64,000 nt of DNA from Zizania palustris (taxonomy: Eukaryota > Streptophyta > Magnoliopsida > Poales > Poaceae), in assembly GCA_019279435.1 (NCBI GenBank), contig JAAALK010000289.1, positions 28,698,603 to 28,762,602 on the forward strand, in the 5' to 3' direction. The notes under the pieces were generated by a model. That model searched no databases. It was given only the letters and a program-made list of their open reading frames with translations, and was not told the origin of the DNA. Made by a program: the position numbers and the translations under genes. Positions 42,914-55,354 of the stretch are shown in pieces (within the stretch, counting starts at the first letter, position 1; the number at the start of each line of letters is the position of its first letter).

Positions 42914-44308
42914 CCCTAAGCGTAATAACGTTTAAAGTGCTCCGCATGCCATGCATGCATCAACTCTTCCCCTTCTAAATTGGCTAATTTAAATGAGCCG
43001 GGGCGCCCTGAGCGCATAGGATAATATATGGTCCTTCCCATTTATTTCCTAGCTTCCCCGGAGCTATTACACTTCGCAATACTAAATGACCTGGCTTAAG
43101 CTCGCTCAACTTTATCTTCGGGTCATACCATGTTTTAGTTTGGTCTTGGTACTTCATCAGATTGGCGACAACTCGAAGCCTTGTTTCTTCTGACAAGTCC
43201 AGCGAAGTTCTTATCTCGTCTTCATCTCTAGGTTATACTACGTGAAGGGATCCACCCTTGAGCTCCGTAGGAGTCATGGCCTCATCTCCAAATAGCAGCC
43301 TGAATGGGGTGAAGCGTGTGGACCTTGCTTGAGTGGTCTGAATGGACCATAGAATCTTAGGGAGTTCTTCGATCCACAGCCCTTTGGCCAACCCGACAAT
43401 CCTTCGATTTAGACCGGAGAGAATATTACCATTGGATCACTCGACAGCTCTGTTGGATTGTGGATGGCGAACTGCTGCGAAGCACAACTTGATGCCCAGT
43501 TCTTCACAAAATTCTTTAAAGGTTTCGGCTTCGAACAGAGTTCCATTATCCACAATTAGCTCCCTTGGCACTCCGAACCTGCATATGATATTTTGCTAGA
43601 AGAATTTTTGCACATTTCTTGAAGTGATAGCAGTTAGGGGTTCAGCTTTGACCCATTTAGAAAAATACTCAATTGCTACCACTGCAAACTTCAAGCTGCC
43701 TTTTGCCATTGGAAAAGGGCCGATGAGATCCATTCCCCATCGTGCCATTGGCCACACCGGGGCAATAACTTGAAGTGGTATTGGTGGACGGTGGCTCCGT
43801 CTACCCATCCACTCGCATCCTTGACAGGTTCGAACCAATTCCTCCGCATCTCTTACAATTGTTGGCCAGTAGAGCCCCTGCCGAAGTGTCTTTCTTGCTA
43901 GAGCACGGGGGGCAGGTGGCTTCCACATAAACCTTCATGAATGTCCTGAAGTATATCTTGGCCTTCGGGTTGTGATATGCACCGGAGTAAGGGAGAACAA
44001 ACTCCGGCTTTGTATAATATCCCATTGACAAGCTTATAATTTCGAGCCCTTGCTTGCAACCTTCGGAAATCCGGACCTTCTGACAAGACTGCGCTGCTTT
44101 GCAAGACATCCATTATCGGAGTCCGCTAATCTGTAGCTAGGATACAAAGGACTTCTGCGGAGGGTAATTGATTTACTGTAGGCTTGACCAGCTCTTCATA
44201 GAAATCACCCTCCGGGAGGTCCAATGCTCCATCTGCAGCCTTCGCTAGAATGTCTGCAAGTTGATTATCTGCTCGGGGGATACTTCGAACAGAAAATCCT
44301 TTGAACAT
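42914..44308 (-). pseudogene. Element E second RNase H end and integrase
   Basis: Minus-strand frames continue from the archaeal-type RNase H (RADNQLADILAKAADGALDL) to the integrase: zinc part with CQGCEW, core with MDLIGPF, VDNGTLF and the HPQSN region, and a C-terminal part with TKTWYDPKIKLSELKPGHLV ending near 42914. The glutamate of the DDE triad is followed by a stop (VE then TAG). Stops also occur near 44130, 43596, 43435 and 43235. It aligns with 21899-23213 of A. Confidence 0.85.
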
Positions 44309-45906
44309 TGCCTCTATCTAGCGGATTTCTTACAGATACTTTGCCAGATGTGGGTTCCTTTCTTGAAAGCTTTTGTCAACATGCCCTGCGACGACATGGG
44401 AATCTGTTTTAATTATAATCCTTGTTGCTCCAAGTGCCTTTGCCTTTCGGAGGCCTAGCAGGATTCCTTCGTACTGTGCGATATTATTGGTGGTCTTAAA
44501 GTTGAGCCTCACAGAATACATGACCTTTTGCCCTGACGGCGATATTATTACAGCTCCAGCTCCGGCACCAGATGCATGATAGGCTCCGTCAGAAAAAATT
44601 GTCCATAGAGCTTCGGAGGGTTCTTCCGGAGCCCAAACTGCAAATGGAGTCCACTTTGCCCCAATGTCAGCTATGATCTGAGATTTGATAGTTGTTCTCG
44701 CCGTGAAGGAAATTCCAAAGGGGGCTAGCTCGACAGCCCATTTTCCGATCCTACCCTTAGAATCTTTGCTCCGAAGCATATCACCAAGGGGATACGAGGT
44801 AGGAACGATTAGGTTATGTGCTAGAAAGTAATGTCTTAGCTTCCGCGAGGCCATTACTAAAGCATAAGCAAATTTTTCGAGCTCGGAGTATCTTGTCTTT
44901 GCTCTAGACAAGGCTTTTGAGATGAAGTAAACTGGGTTTTGCACCAGCTTTCCTTTAAGCTCAACCTCTCTAACCAATACTGCACTTACTACGGAGCCCA
45001 TTGCTACAAGATAAAGGAGAGTTTCTTCCGGGAGGGGCACAGTAAGTGTCGACAGGCTTCCGAGGTACTCTTTTATATCATCGAAGATCTTCTAGCACTC
45101 CGATGTCCAGTTGAAACTTTTGGACCCCTTTATAGCTTTAAAAATTGGAAGGCTTCGTTCGGCTGATCTGGCCAGGAATCTGCTGAGAGCTGCGAGCCAT
45201 CCTGTTAGCTTCTGGACCTGCTTCAAATTTTCTGGTGGAGCCATTCTTTGCAATGCACTTATCTACGTCGGGCTAGCTTCAATTCCCCTACTCGAAACTA
45301 AGTACCCTAGCAGTTTTCCTGCTTGCGCCCCGAATATACATTTTTCAGGGTTGAGGCGAACTCCACATGCTCGGAGGCTCTCAAATGTTTCCGCTAAGTC
45401 TAGGCTATGATGGTGCTTTGCAGCACTCTTTATTACAATATCATCCATATAGGCTTCGATATTTCGGCTTATTTGATGACCTAGAGCCTTAGCTATCAAA
45501 CGTGAGAATGTGGCTCTAGCATTCCGCAAGCCAAAGGCATTCTTACATAACAAAATACTCTAGATGGGGTTATAAAACTCATCTTGGCTTCGTCTTCGCG
45601 CTTTAGCCAGACTTGATGATAACCAGAGTAAGCATACAAGAAGCTCAGTAATTTGGAGCCAGTTGTAGAATCCACCAGCTGGTCTATTCGGGGCATAGGG
45701 TAGGGGTCTCACAGGCATGCTTCATTTAATGATGTAAAATCGATGCACATGCGCCATTTGCTGGAGCCCTTTTTCCTGACAAAAACAAGGTTAGCTAGCC
45801 ACTCCATGTGGGCTACTTCCCTGATGATGCCAACCTTTAGCAATTTTTCCACTTCTACCTTGGCGAGGTTTGCCCTCTCTACAGATAGCTTACGGAGCCC
45901 CTGGCG
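44309..45906 (-). pseudogene. Element E RT and RNase H domains
   Basis: After the C insertion the RT resumes with RQGLRKLSVERA, WRMCIDFTSLNEACL, DAYSGYHQ-like LYAYSGYHQV and the YMDD motif (about 45438-45449). RNase H (ETLLYLVAMG, RKLRHYFLAHN) and the archaeal-type RNase H (IFSDGAYHASGAGAG, AQYEG, KTDSH) follow. Stops and frameshifts lie near 45708, 45560, 45263, 45090 and 44330. One change, Asp to Tyr in LLSFLYAYSGYH, removes an RT catalytic aspartate that A keeps. Confidence 0.87.
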
Positions 45907-45911
45907 TACTG

Positions 45912-48900
45912 TGTAACATCCCAAAATTAAAAATAAAATAAAACTGAGGGAAATAAAATTTTCTGAAATAAAAATGATTTATTTAATTAAAGAAAAGGCT
46001 AAAAGAACCCAATTAAAACAAAACAGGGAGAAATATTTCAAATTTCAAGCTGAAAAATTTATGATATAATTTAGAGGCTAAGAAATATTTTTGAGAATTT
46101 TTACAAAATTTTAGCAATAGTACCTCAAGACCTAAACAAATAAAACATTATCTGGAATTATTTTAAATCAAAAAGGCATTTTTAATCTTATTGGGCCGCC
46201 TCCCCTGGATTAGGCCTCGGCCCCGCCCAGCCCGGCCGCGTGTCACCGCCGTGTGGGGCCTCCCTATCAGCACCGATGCCCCTCTCCCTCTTCCGCTCCC
46301 ACACCCGCCTGGCCCCGCATGGCAGCCGCACACACTCTCCCTTCCGCCACTGACCTCTCGGGCCCGCTAGTCGGTGCCCCGCCCCTCTCTCCTGCGAGCG
46401 CACCCCTGCCGGCCCCACCTGGCAGCCTCTCGTGCGCCCCCTTCCCCCTCTGACCACCCGGGCCCGCTAGTCAGCACTTCCCCTTGCTCTCGGTCTATGA
46501 CAGGTGGGACCCACCTGTCATATCCATCTTCTTCGATGGAAGGGGATCCCCCCTTCCATCCCCCGATGCCCCCTTTCCGATTATCACCTCCGGCCATCGC
46601 TTTACGCCTGATTGAGCCTGGATTCCACTGCCCCGACCGCTGGTGACCCTTTCCATCTTTGTCCCTCGCGTGTTTCCTCTCGGATCGCCTGATTTTCATC
46701 TCTATGGAAAGCTCGCCGGAGTTTTGGTAAGCCCTCGGGTTTCCTTCAGTTGGCCTGCTATATTTGGCCCGAGCGACCCCTATTTAACCCTCTCCTCCTC
46801 CGCCGATTGCCACACTCCAGAATCGCCCAAGTTTTCTCCTTAGCGAGCACCACCGCACTCTTCTTACACCACCGTGCTATCTTGCCTCCAGCCGACGGCC
46901 GCCATCACAAGAGACCTCTGATCGCCAAGCCCTCAACACCATCGAGACCATCGTCATCTCCTCTACCACAACATCGCCCTTGATTGCGCCGCCGATCACT
47001 GGAGCACCACCATCACCATCAACCCGAGAGAGCGCCCATCGCCAATGTTCGCCGCCGGCCTCGCCTCTTCGCCATAAACCCTCATTCCCGGTATGGACAT
47101 GATCCTTGAGCCATAACCTTTCCATTTTCACACTCGGTTAGGGCCTTAGGCCATCACTACCGCCGTGCTCCACTCGTTGTCGTTCAGCCGATGTTGGGGA
47201 CGAAGCCCTCAGCTTCCCTCATGTTGCGCGCGTGCCGGACGGCGCCTCGGCCATTCGATCCGGACTGAACGGCCGAGATTAAATCACTCTGTGACTAGAT
47301 CTCAGCCGCTCGTTCTAGCGAAGGGGTATGAGATGATTTGGGCCGTCCAGATTCACTTAACGCCTCCCGCCCCGCCGCTAGCCTCCGGATCTTGATCGGA
47401 CAGCTCACGCTGATCGGGTCCACGAGAATAGTAACCCCGCACACGGTGGGTTCGAACCACCGTGGACCAGGGCTATTTTTAATTCAGAAAAATGATTTTA
47501 GAAATTCCAGAAATTGGTTTAAAACTTTAAAAATCCATAACTTGCTCAATTTAACTCCAAATTTGACCATTTTAATTCTGGAAAATCTATCTTTTTATTC
47601 TCTACACTTTTATGCAATAAAAACAATATGTTTATTTTGCACATTTTATTCTTATTAAATAATAATCCAAAGTCCCTTTTAGGATAAATAATTAATTCAT
47701 GGAATAAAAACTCAACACTCTCTAAAAATACCATAAAGGCTTATATAATAACTTCAAAAGACATTATGACTTCATTTCACTATTTTAAATACAATGAAAA
47801 CAATAGGAATGCTTTATACCTTTCATTTCACCTTTAAAAGGGAAAATAAAAAACCCCCTTATGGAAAATACTTATATCAAATTATAAAGTTCAGAAACCT
47901 CTTTAAAAATTTATCTCAAATGATTAGGTAGTGATTCCATAGAATTCAAGGCTCCCTCCCCTTTTATTAAGACAACAAAAACATGTATGTTATATTGGTG
48001 ATTTTGGATTGTTTATTGAATGTCGTGTTTATCTCTTTTCGTATCGAGAATACTACGTCGCCGTCGACGATCCGGAGTCTTACCCCGAGGTTCCACCTTC
48101 ACTGTTTGCGGATCAAGGCAAGTCACAACCCCCATTTTGATCATAATTGAGCCCATGTTTTAATAAATTATCGCTATAACTCATAGGATAATATTGGATT
48201 AGTCTAATCTCAAGCCCTAACTTGTAATTATTAGATCCCTATCCTTGTGTGTAAACCCAAGCCATGCTTATTGAGCCTAAACTCCTTGTCACTCTACAAA
48301 ATATTATATTAGCTAGTGTCCAATGTACCGACACAACTGCTATAGGTAAAAGAATGAGTCGTAGAAAGATGGATTCTGCTATATGATTTACCCCGTTATT
48401 CTCGTCTCTGGATTCTGTTGTAGTTGGCTATGTTATAAGTATGGTGGGTTCCGGGTGCAAGCTCGGGAATTGGTTGGTCGCACCCGGGGCACTATAAGGA
48501 CCGGTCTGTGGGATCCGTTGCAAAGCACTTCCGTACTAACCACAAGTCTAGTGGGTAAGTTCTAACTGGAGGTATGGATCGTACCAACTTGGAACACCAT
48601 AGTGGAGGGGGCAAGGGGCAACCTGTGGGTGACTTCTACCGACGAGGCTCAAGGGGGGGTATGGTGTGGCCCGAGTGACTAGGAAACCATATGAAACCTA
48701 TAAGAGGGTGTTATCGAATTGGTGTGTTTCATGCTGAAGGTTTTGGCACGAGCTTCTCGTGACAGGAGTCATTTAACACACTGCGGTGTGCGGGAAATGA
48801 GTGCCTTGTGGGTACAGTAGTACACCTCTGATCAGAGTATTTAAACCTTTTCGAAAAGCTGAGCCCACGGTCAAGGGTGGGTTGTGTGACCTCCCGCGGT

Positions 48901-49397
48901 TAGTTTACAATTGTTTGGATGGTTGAGTTATTCATGGCATGTAAGGACTGTTGAGCGAGGGTGGGCTGACTGTACCCCTCGAGTTAGAAGATGATGCATG
49001 AACTCATGTTTACATTTCTGTATTAATAACTTGATTACATTAATTGCTTTACAAATATGCTTTTCCACAAAAGTAAGCCACTACCTTCCTTATTATTATC
49101 TTGCATTATAATTGCATTCGGTGGCTTGCTGAGTACGATTGTACTCACCCCCGTTGACTTACACCACCAGAGGCAGTCTACTACGAGGAAGGTGATGGTC
49201 TGGAGACTGGAATGAGACGTTCATCTAGAGGATTTATTTTATTAGTTTCTCTTTTATTTAACTCTTTTATAATAATATGGTCTATGAACCATGATTGATT
49301 GGCGTATTGTACGCAGTCGTGTCATGAACGTCTTGTATTTATTGATTTTCTATAGAATTTCAATAAATTCCCGGTTTTATTAAATCGGGGTGTTACA
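45912..49397 (+). repeat. 5' LTR of element C (3486 bp)
   Basis: It runs from TGTAACATCCCAAAATT to TTAAATCGGGGTGTTACA. A GC-rich part (46190-47460) with CCCTATTTAACCC near 46780 as candidate TATA region is followed by an AT-rich part homologous in places to the B LTR (for example CCCCGAGGTTCC and GATCAAGGCAAGTCA). Confidence 0.95.
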
Positions 49398-49400
49398 AGA

Positions 49401-49412
49401 TGGTATCAGAGC
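49401..49412 (+). other. Primer binding site of element C
   Basis: TGGTATCAGAGC, three bases after the LTR end, identical to the site of element B. Confidence 0.92.
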
Positions 49413-49533
49413 CGACTTGACTGTAGGAAGCCAAACAGACCTGACCATAGGACTTATATTAACCCTATTTTCTTAGAAAACTACTTACCCTCTCATCTTC
49501 TGGAGTTTCACAAAAATTTTCTCTCTTTTGTAG

Positions 49534-50352
49534 ATGTCGATCCAGACCATGAGTGGAACACTCCGCGATGAGGCTGGATTCGTCCGCGAGCTTCGCATGC
49601 TCGTTGACTTCCTCGGGTTCGTGCATGAGCCCGCGTTCCACGGGATCTTTCCCGATGTGGACGAGAGCTATTGCAAGGTCACGGTCGTCATCCGCCCCTC
49701 CCCCACGCAGCCTGCATTCTACACCAATGGAGTCAGAAGACCTTCTTTCGTGGTGGCCAGCCAGCGCGCAGCTCTCCAGGCCCTCGCCGAGCTCTGGTTG
49801 GTCTATGACGGCTAGCTCCGCGACACCGTCTACCGCTTCATACCCATGCGTACCCCTGGGAGTCACCGCAGCATGTACATCAGCTCCCTCACCCAACACA
49901 ACTCCGCCATCGTCCGCACCATGAGGCTCTTGGAGGTTATGGTCAATCTTCACACGGAGGCCGTCCTCGACGCAGATAGTCAGCACGACACCATCGACTT
50001 CTACCGCCACTCGTCGGAGAGCTTGAACTGCGAGAATGCCAATCTCCATCGCCAGGTTCAGCAGAGCCGCCACTTGACCACCGAGGTGGAGGAGTTGAGG
50101 AGCCAGAACGAGCTTCTACGCCAGGGCGTCGCCGTCACCGCACAGCTACGCCGTCAGATCAAGGAGCTCCAAAAGGATCTCGAGGAGGTCGCTCCCCTTC
50201 CGCCTCGCAAGAGGAAGTCGCTCCAGATCCCTACAGCTAGGCCCAAGAAGATCTCCCGTAGTGTCCCTCCCGCCGAGCCCTCCAGCTCCACCACCCCTGC
50301 TACGACCCCCTCCGCCGAGCCAGTGATCGAGTCCTCCCCTGAGCTGCCTTAG
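49534..50352 (+). pseudogene. orf0 of element C, one amber stop
   Basis: The ATG at 49534 opens MSIQTMSGTLRDEAGF. The frame spans 272 codons with a single TAG at 49813-49815, where B encodes a glutamate. It aligns along its whole length with the B orf0: N-terminal globular part, coiled coil (ENANLHRQVQQSRHL, EELRSQNELLRQ), basic KRKSLQIPT and a Ser/Pro-rich end finishing SSPELP in both. Retention in an element that has lost all of pol suggests that orf0 and gag are the parts that matter in cis or that deletion simply spared them. Confidence 0.85.
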
Positions 50353-50544
50353 ACATAGTTAACGGTTGTTTGTTTCCATTTGTTTGTTGTGCCACTCATG
50401 TCAGAATATAAGGCATGAGTGCCAAATCTAAATTCAAAATAAAAGATGTAAGCATCCAGGTCAAAATGTTCATTTTGGAGCAGTAAAATCAGTAACAATT
50501 CCCGTTAAATACTTGCACTTTCTTTTGGACCCTTCAAACTCAGG

Positions 50545-51792
50545 ATGGCCAATGACCAAGGATCTGAAGCCCCGTGCGACGGAAACACCTCGAGCAACTT
50601 GCCTCAGTGGGGAGCAACTGGGCAACGACAGGCCCCCGCTGCCAATCATGCCACACTAGCGGAGATGATGGCAAACCAAAACCAACTGATCGCCACGCTG
50701 CTTACCCAGATGCAACAACAACAAAGCCAAATGCAAGAGCAGCAGGCGCAGTTGATCTGTCTCCAACAACAGCGGCAACCCGAGCCTCCCCTCCGCCCCG
50801 CCGTCCATGCACCGGCACCAGTCTCTCAACTCTCAGAGTTTCTGCATGTCCGGCCACCCATATTCTCTAGTACCACCAATCCGATGGAGGCAGGAGACTG
50901 GCTCAGGACCATCGGCAAGAAGTTGGACTTTCTTCCCTGTTCCGAGCAGGAGCGAGTGGCATTTGCCGGTCATCAGCTCCAAGGACCCGTCGCGGAGTGG
51001 TGGGACAATTTCCGCGAGACTCAGCCTGAGGGCCATGAAATTTCATGGGCTGAGTTCACCACCGCTTTCCGGGCCGCCCACGTTCCGGATGGCGTGGTAG
51101 CCCAGAAGCAGTAGGAATTCTGGGACCTACATCAAGGGAGCAGGACCGTTATGGAGTACATGCACAAATTCAACCAATTGGACCGATATGCACCGGAGGA
51201 AGTGCGCACGGACATAGCCCGCCAAGCCAAGTTTCTTCGGGGACTGAAGGACAAGCTCTCCCTTCAGTTGGTCTCCGGGGACTTTGCCAATTTTCAGAAA
51301 TTGGTGAACAAAGCGATTATTCAGGAAACCGAACAAAACAAGGTGGACTAGAAGAAGCGAAGAATGATTGCCTACCGCCAGCAGCAAGGAGTGGTGCAGA
51401 AGCCACGCTCGGTGATTCCGCCTCAAGCCCCAACCCCTGTCAAGCCACGGACAACCCTTGGAGGGCCAAGCTCAGGCACCCCACCACAAGCACAGCCAGC
51501 CGGGAGAGCTCCAGTGCAAGCTACTGGAAACAAGAGGGACAGGAACGACAACCCAATTATATGCTTCAACTGCCGCCAAGAAGGTCACTTCTCCAACATG
51601 TGTCCCTACCCCAAGCAGGCGTCATCCTCCGTTCCAAGCCTGATGGGACGTACCCAAGTTCACCACATCTCCGCTCAAGAAAACCAAGGTACGACAGAAG
51701 GCCTTCCCAATTTGATCTCGACCAATCCAATTCCAGAGAACACTCTGCCTGTTTGTGAAGCATCACCTTCTCCTATTCCGGAGCTCCAGTAG
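50545..51792 (+). pseudogene. Element C gag, truncated after the zinc knuckle
   Basis: The ATG at 50545 opens MANDQGSEAPCDG. A glutamine-rich segment (QMQQQQSQMQEQQAQ), the retrotransposon gag domain (NPMEAGDWL, WWDNFRETQPEGHE, FLRGLKDKLS) and the knuckle CFNCRQEGHFSNMC (about 51562-51603) follow. The frame then closes at 51790-51792 after about 60 more codons of unrelated low-complexity sequence. Two in-frame TAG codons at 51112-51114 and 51349-51351 interrupt it. The reading frame across the glutamine-rich part is intact here and shows that B has a one-base change there. Confidence 0.9.
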
Positions 51793-51850
51793 AACCCTGT
51801 CCTTTAGTTTTCCCGAGGTTCACTTCGAATCTCGAGGACGAGATTCTTTG

Positions 51851-51865
51851 TAAGGGGGATAGGAT
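51851..51865 (+). other. Polypurine tract of element C
   Basis: TAAGGGGGATAGGAT directly before the 3' LTR, identical to the tract of B. Confidence 0.9.
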
Positions 51866-54800
51866 TGTAACATCCCAAAATTAAAAATAAAATAAAAATG
51901 AGGGAAATAAAATTTTCTGAAATAAAAAGGATTTATTTAATTAAAGAAAAGGCTAAAAGAACCCAATTAAAACAAAACAGGGAGAAATATTTTAATTTCA
52001 AGCTGAAAAATTTATGATAGAATTTAGACACTAAAAAATATTTTTGAGAATTTTTACAAAATTTTAGCAACATTACCTCAAGCCCTAAACAAATAAAACA
52101 TTATCTAGAATTATTTTAAATCAAAAAGGCATTTTTAATCTTATTGGGCCGCCTCCCCTGGATTAGGCCTCGGCCCAGCCCAGCCCGGCCACGTGTCACC
52201 GTCGTGTGGGGCCTCCCTGTCAGCGCCGATGCCCCTCTTCCTCTTCAGCTCCCGCACCCGCCTGGCCCAGCATGGCAGCCGCACGCACTCTCCCTTCCGC
52301 CACTGACCTCTCGGGCCCCCTAGTCGGTGCCCAGCCCCTCTCTCCGACGAGTGCATGCCCGCCGGCCCCACCTGGCAGCCTCTCGCGCGCCCCCTTCCCC
52401 CTCTGACCGCCCGGGCCCGCTTGTCAGCACTTCCCCTTGCTCTCGGTCTATGACAGGTGGGACCCGCCTGTCATATCCATCTTCTTCGATGGAAGGGGAT
52501 CCCCCCTTCCATCCTCCAACGCCCCCTTTCCGATTATCACCACCGACAATCACATTACGTCTGATTGAGCCCGGATTCGACTGCCCCGACCGCCGGTGAC
52601 CCTTTCCATCTTTGTCCCTCGCGTGTTTCCTCTCGGATCGCCTGATTTCATCTCTATGGAAAGCTCGCCGGAGTTTTGGTAAACCCTCGGGTTTCCATCG
52701 GTTTGGCCTTCTATATTTGGCCCGAGCGACCCCTATTTAACCCTCTCCTCCTCCACCGATCGCCACACTCCGGAATCGCCCAAGTTTTCGCCTTAGCGAG
52801 CACCACCGCACTCTTCTCGCACCACCGCGCTATCTTGCCTCCAGCCGACGGCCGCCATCACCAGAGACCTCCGATCGCCAAGCCCTCAACACCATCGAGG
52901 TCGTCATCGTCTCCTCTACCATGGCATCGCCCTTGATTGCGCCGCCGATCGCCGGAGCACCACCATCACCATCGACCCGAGAGAGCACCCATCGCAACTG
53001 TTCACTGCCGGCCCCGCCTCTTCTCCATCAACCCTCATTCCCGGTATGGACATGATCCTTGAGCCATAACGTTTCCATTTTCGCACTTGGTTAGGACCTT
53101 AGGCCATCACTACCGCCGTGCGCCACTCGCCGTCGTTCGGCCGGTGCTGGGGACGAAGCCCTCGGCTTCCCCCATGTCGCGCGCATGCTGGACGGTGCCT
53201 CGGTCATTCGATCTAGACTGAACGGCCGAGATTAAATCACTCTGTGATTAGATCTCAGCCGCCCGTTCTGGCGAAGGGGTATGAGATGATCTGGGTCATC
53301 CAGATTCACTTAACGCCTCCCGCCCCGCCGCTAGCCTCCGGATCTTGATTGGATGGCTCATGCTGTTCGGGTCCACGGGAATAGTAACCCCGCGCACGGT
53401 GGGTTCGGACCACCGTGGACCAGGGCTATTTTTAATTCAGAAAAATGATTTTAGAAATTCCAGAAACTGGTTTAAAACTTTAAAAATCCATAACTTGCTC
53501 AATTTAACTCCAAATTTGACCATTTTAATTCTGGAAAATCTATCTTTTTATTCTCTACACTTTTATGCAATAAAAACAATATGTTTATTTTGCACATTTT
53601 ACTCTTATTAAATAATAATCCAAAGTCCCTTTTAGGATAAATAATTAATTCATGGAATAAAAACTCAACACTCTCTAAAAATACCATAAAGGCTTATATA
53701 ATAACTTCAAAAGACATTATGACTTCATTTCACTATTTTAAATACAATGAAAACAATAGGAATGCTTTATACCTTTCATTTCACCTTTAAAAGGGAAAAT
53801 AAAAAACCCCCTGAGGGAAAATACTTATATCAAATTATAAAGTTCAGAAACCTCTTTAAAAATTTATCTCAAATGATTAGGTAGTGTTTCCATAGAATTC
53901 AAGGCTCCCTTCCCTTTTATTACGACAACAAAACATGTATGTTATATTGGTGATTTTGGATTGTTTATTGAATGTCGTGTTTATCTCTTTTCGTATCGAG
54001 AATACTACATCACCGTCGATGATCCGGAGTCTTACCCCGAGGTTCCACCTTCACCGTTTGCAGATCAAGGCAAGTCACAACCCCCATTTTGATCATAATT
54101 GAGCCCATGTTTTAATAAATTATCGCTATAACTCATAGGATAATATTGCATTAGTCTAATCTCAAGCCCTAACTTATAATTATTAGATCCCCATCCTTGT
54201 GTGTAAACCCAAGCCATGCTTATTGAGCCTAAACTCCTTGTCACTCTACAAAATATTATATTAGCTAGTGTCCAATGTACCGACACAACTGCTATAGGTA
54301 AAAGAATGAGTCGTAGAAAGATGGATTCTGCTATATGATTTACCCCGTTATTCTAGTCTCTGGATTCTGTTGGAGTTGGTTATGTTATAAGTATGGTGGG
54401 TTCCGGGTGCAAGCTCGGGAATTGGTTGGTTGCACCCAGGGTACTATAAGGACCGGTCTGCGGGATCTGTTGCAAAGCACTTCCGTACTAACCACAAGTC
54501 TAGTGGGTAAGTCCTAACTGGAGGTATGGATCGTACCAACTTGGAACACGATAGTGGAGGGGGCAAGGGGCAACCTGTGGGTGACTTCTACCGACGAGGC
54601 TCAAGGGGGGTATGGTGTGGCCCGAAGTGACTAGGAAACCATATGAAACCTATAAGAGGGTGTTATCGAATAGGTGTGTTTCATGCTGAAGGTTTTGGCA
54701 CGAGCTTCTCGTGACAGGAGTCATTTAACACACTGCGGTGTGCGGGAAATAAGTGCCTTGTGGGTACAGTAGTACACCTCTAATCAGAGTATTTAAACAT

Positions 54801-55349
54801 TTTCGAAAAGCCGAGCCCATGGTCAAGGGCGTGTTGTGTGACCTCCCGCAGTTAGTTTACAATTGTTTGGATGGTTGAGTTATTCATGGCATGTACGGAC
54901 TGTTGAGCGAGGGTGGGCTGACTGTACCCCTCGAGTTAGAAGATGATGCATGAACTCATGTTTACATTTCTGTATTAATAACTTGATTACATTAATTGCT
55001 TTACAAATATGCTTTTCCGCAAAAGTAAGCCACTACCTTCCTTGTTATTATCTTTCATTATAATTGCATTCGGTGGCTTGCTGAGTACGATTGTACTCAC
55101 CCCCGTTGACTTACACCACCAGAGGCAGTCTACTACGAGGAGGGTGATGGTCTAGAGACTGGAATGAGACGTTCATCTAGAGGATTTATTTTATTAGTTT
55201 CTCTTTTATTTAACTCTTTTATAATAATATGGTCTATGAACCATGATTGATTGGCGTATTGTACGCAGTCGTGTCATGAACGTCTTGTATTTATTGATTT
55301 TCTATGGAATTTCAATAAATTCCCGGTTTTATTAAATCGGGGTGTTACA
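51866..55349 (+). repeat. 3' LTR of element C (3484 bp)
   Basis: It matches 45912-49397 over its full length. Differences are strongly concentrated in the GC-rich first 1.5 kb. It is followed by the target duplication TACTG. Confidence 0.95.
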
Positions 55350-55354
55350 TACTG

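Larger units (their letters stand above)
45912..55349 (+). mobile_element. Non-autonomous Tekay-like LTR element C (orf0 + gag only)
   Basis: A 9438-bp plus-strand element inserted in the RT of E with target duplication TACTG (45907-45911, 55350-55354). Its LTRs are 3486 and 3484 bp, leaving an interior of only 2468 bp. That interior holds the initiator-Met PBS, orf0, gag to just beyond the CCHC knuckle, and a PPT. There is no protease, RT, RNase H or integrase and no room for them. Its orf0, gag, PPT and parts of the LTR are homologous to element B, so a B-type element could have moved it in trans. By eye the LTRs differ by about 4%. Confidence 0.93.

Noticed and set aside
46188..46699. Frames in the GC-rich part of the C LTRs (also 52141-52599)
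   Set aside because: Same reasoning: LTR sequence, fast diverging, no recognisable protein.
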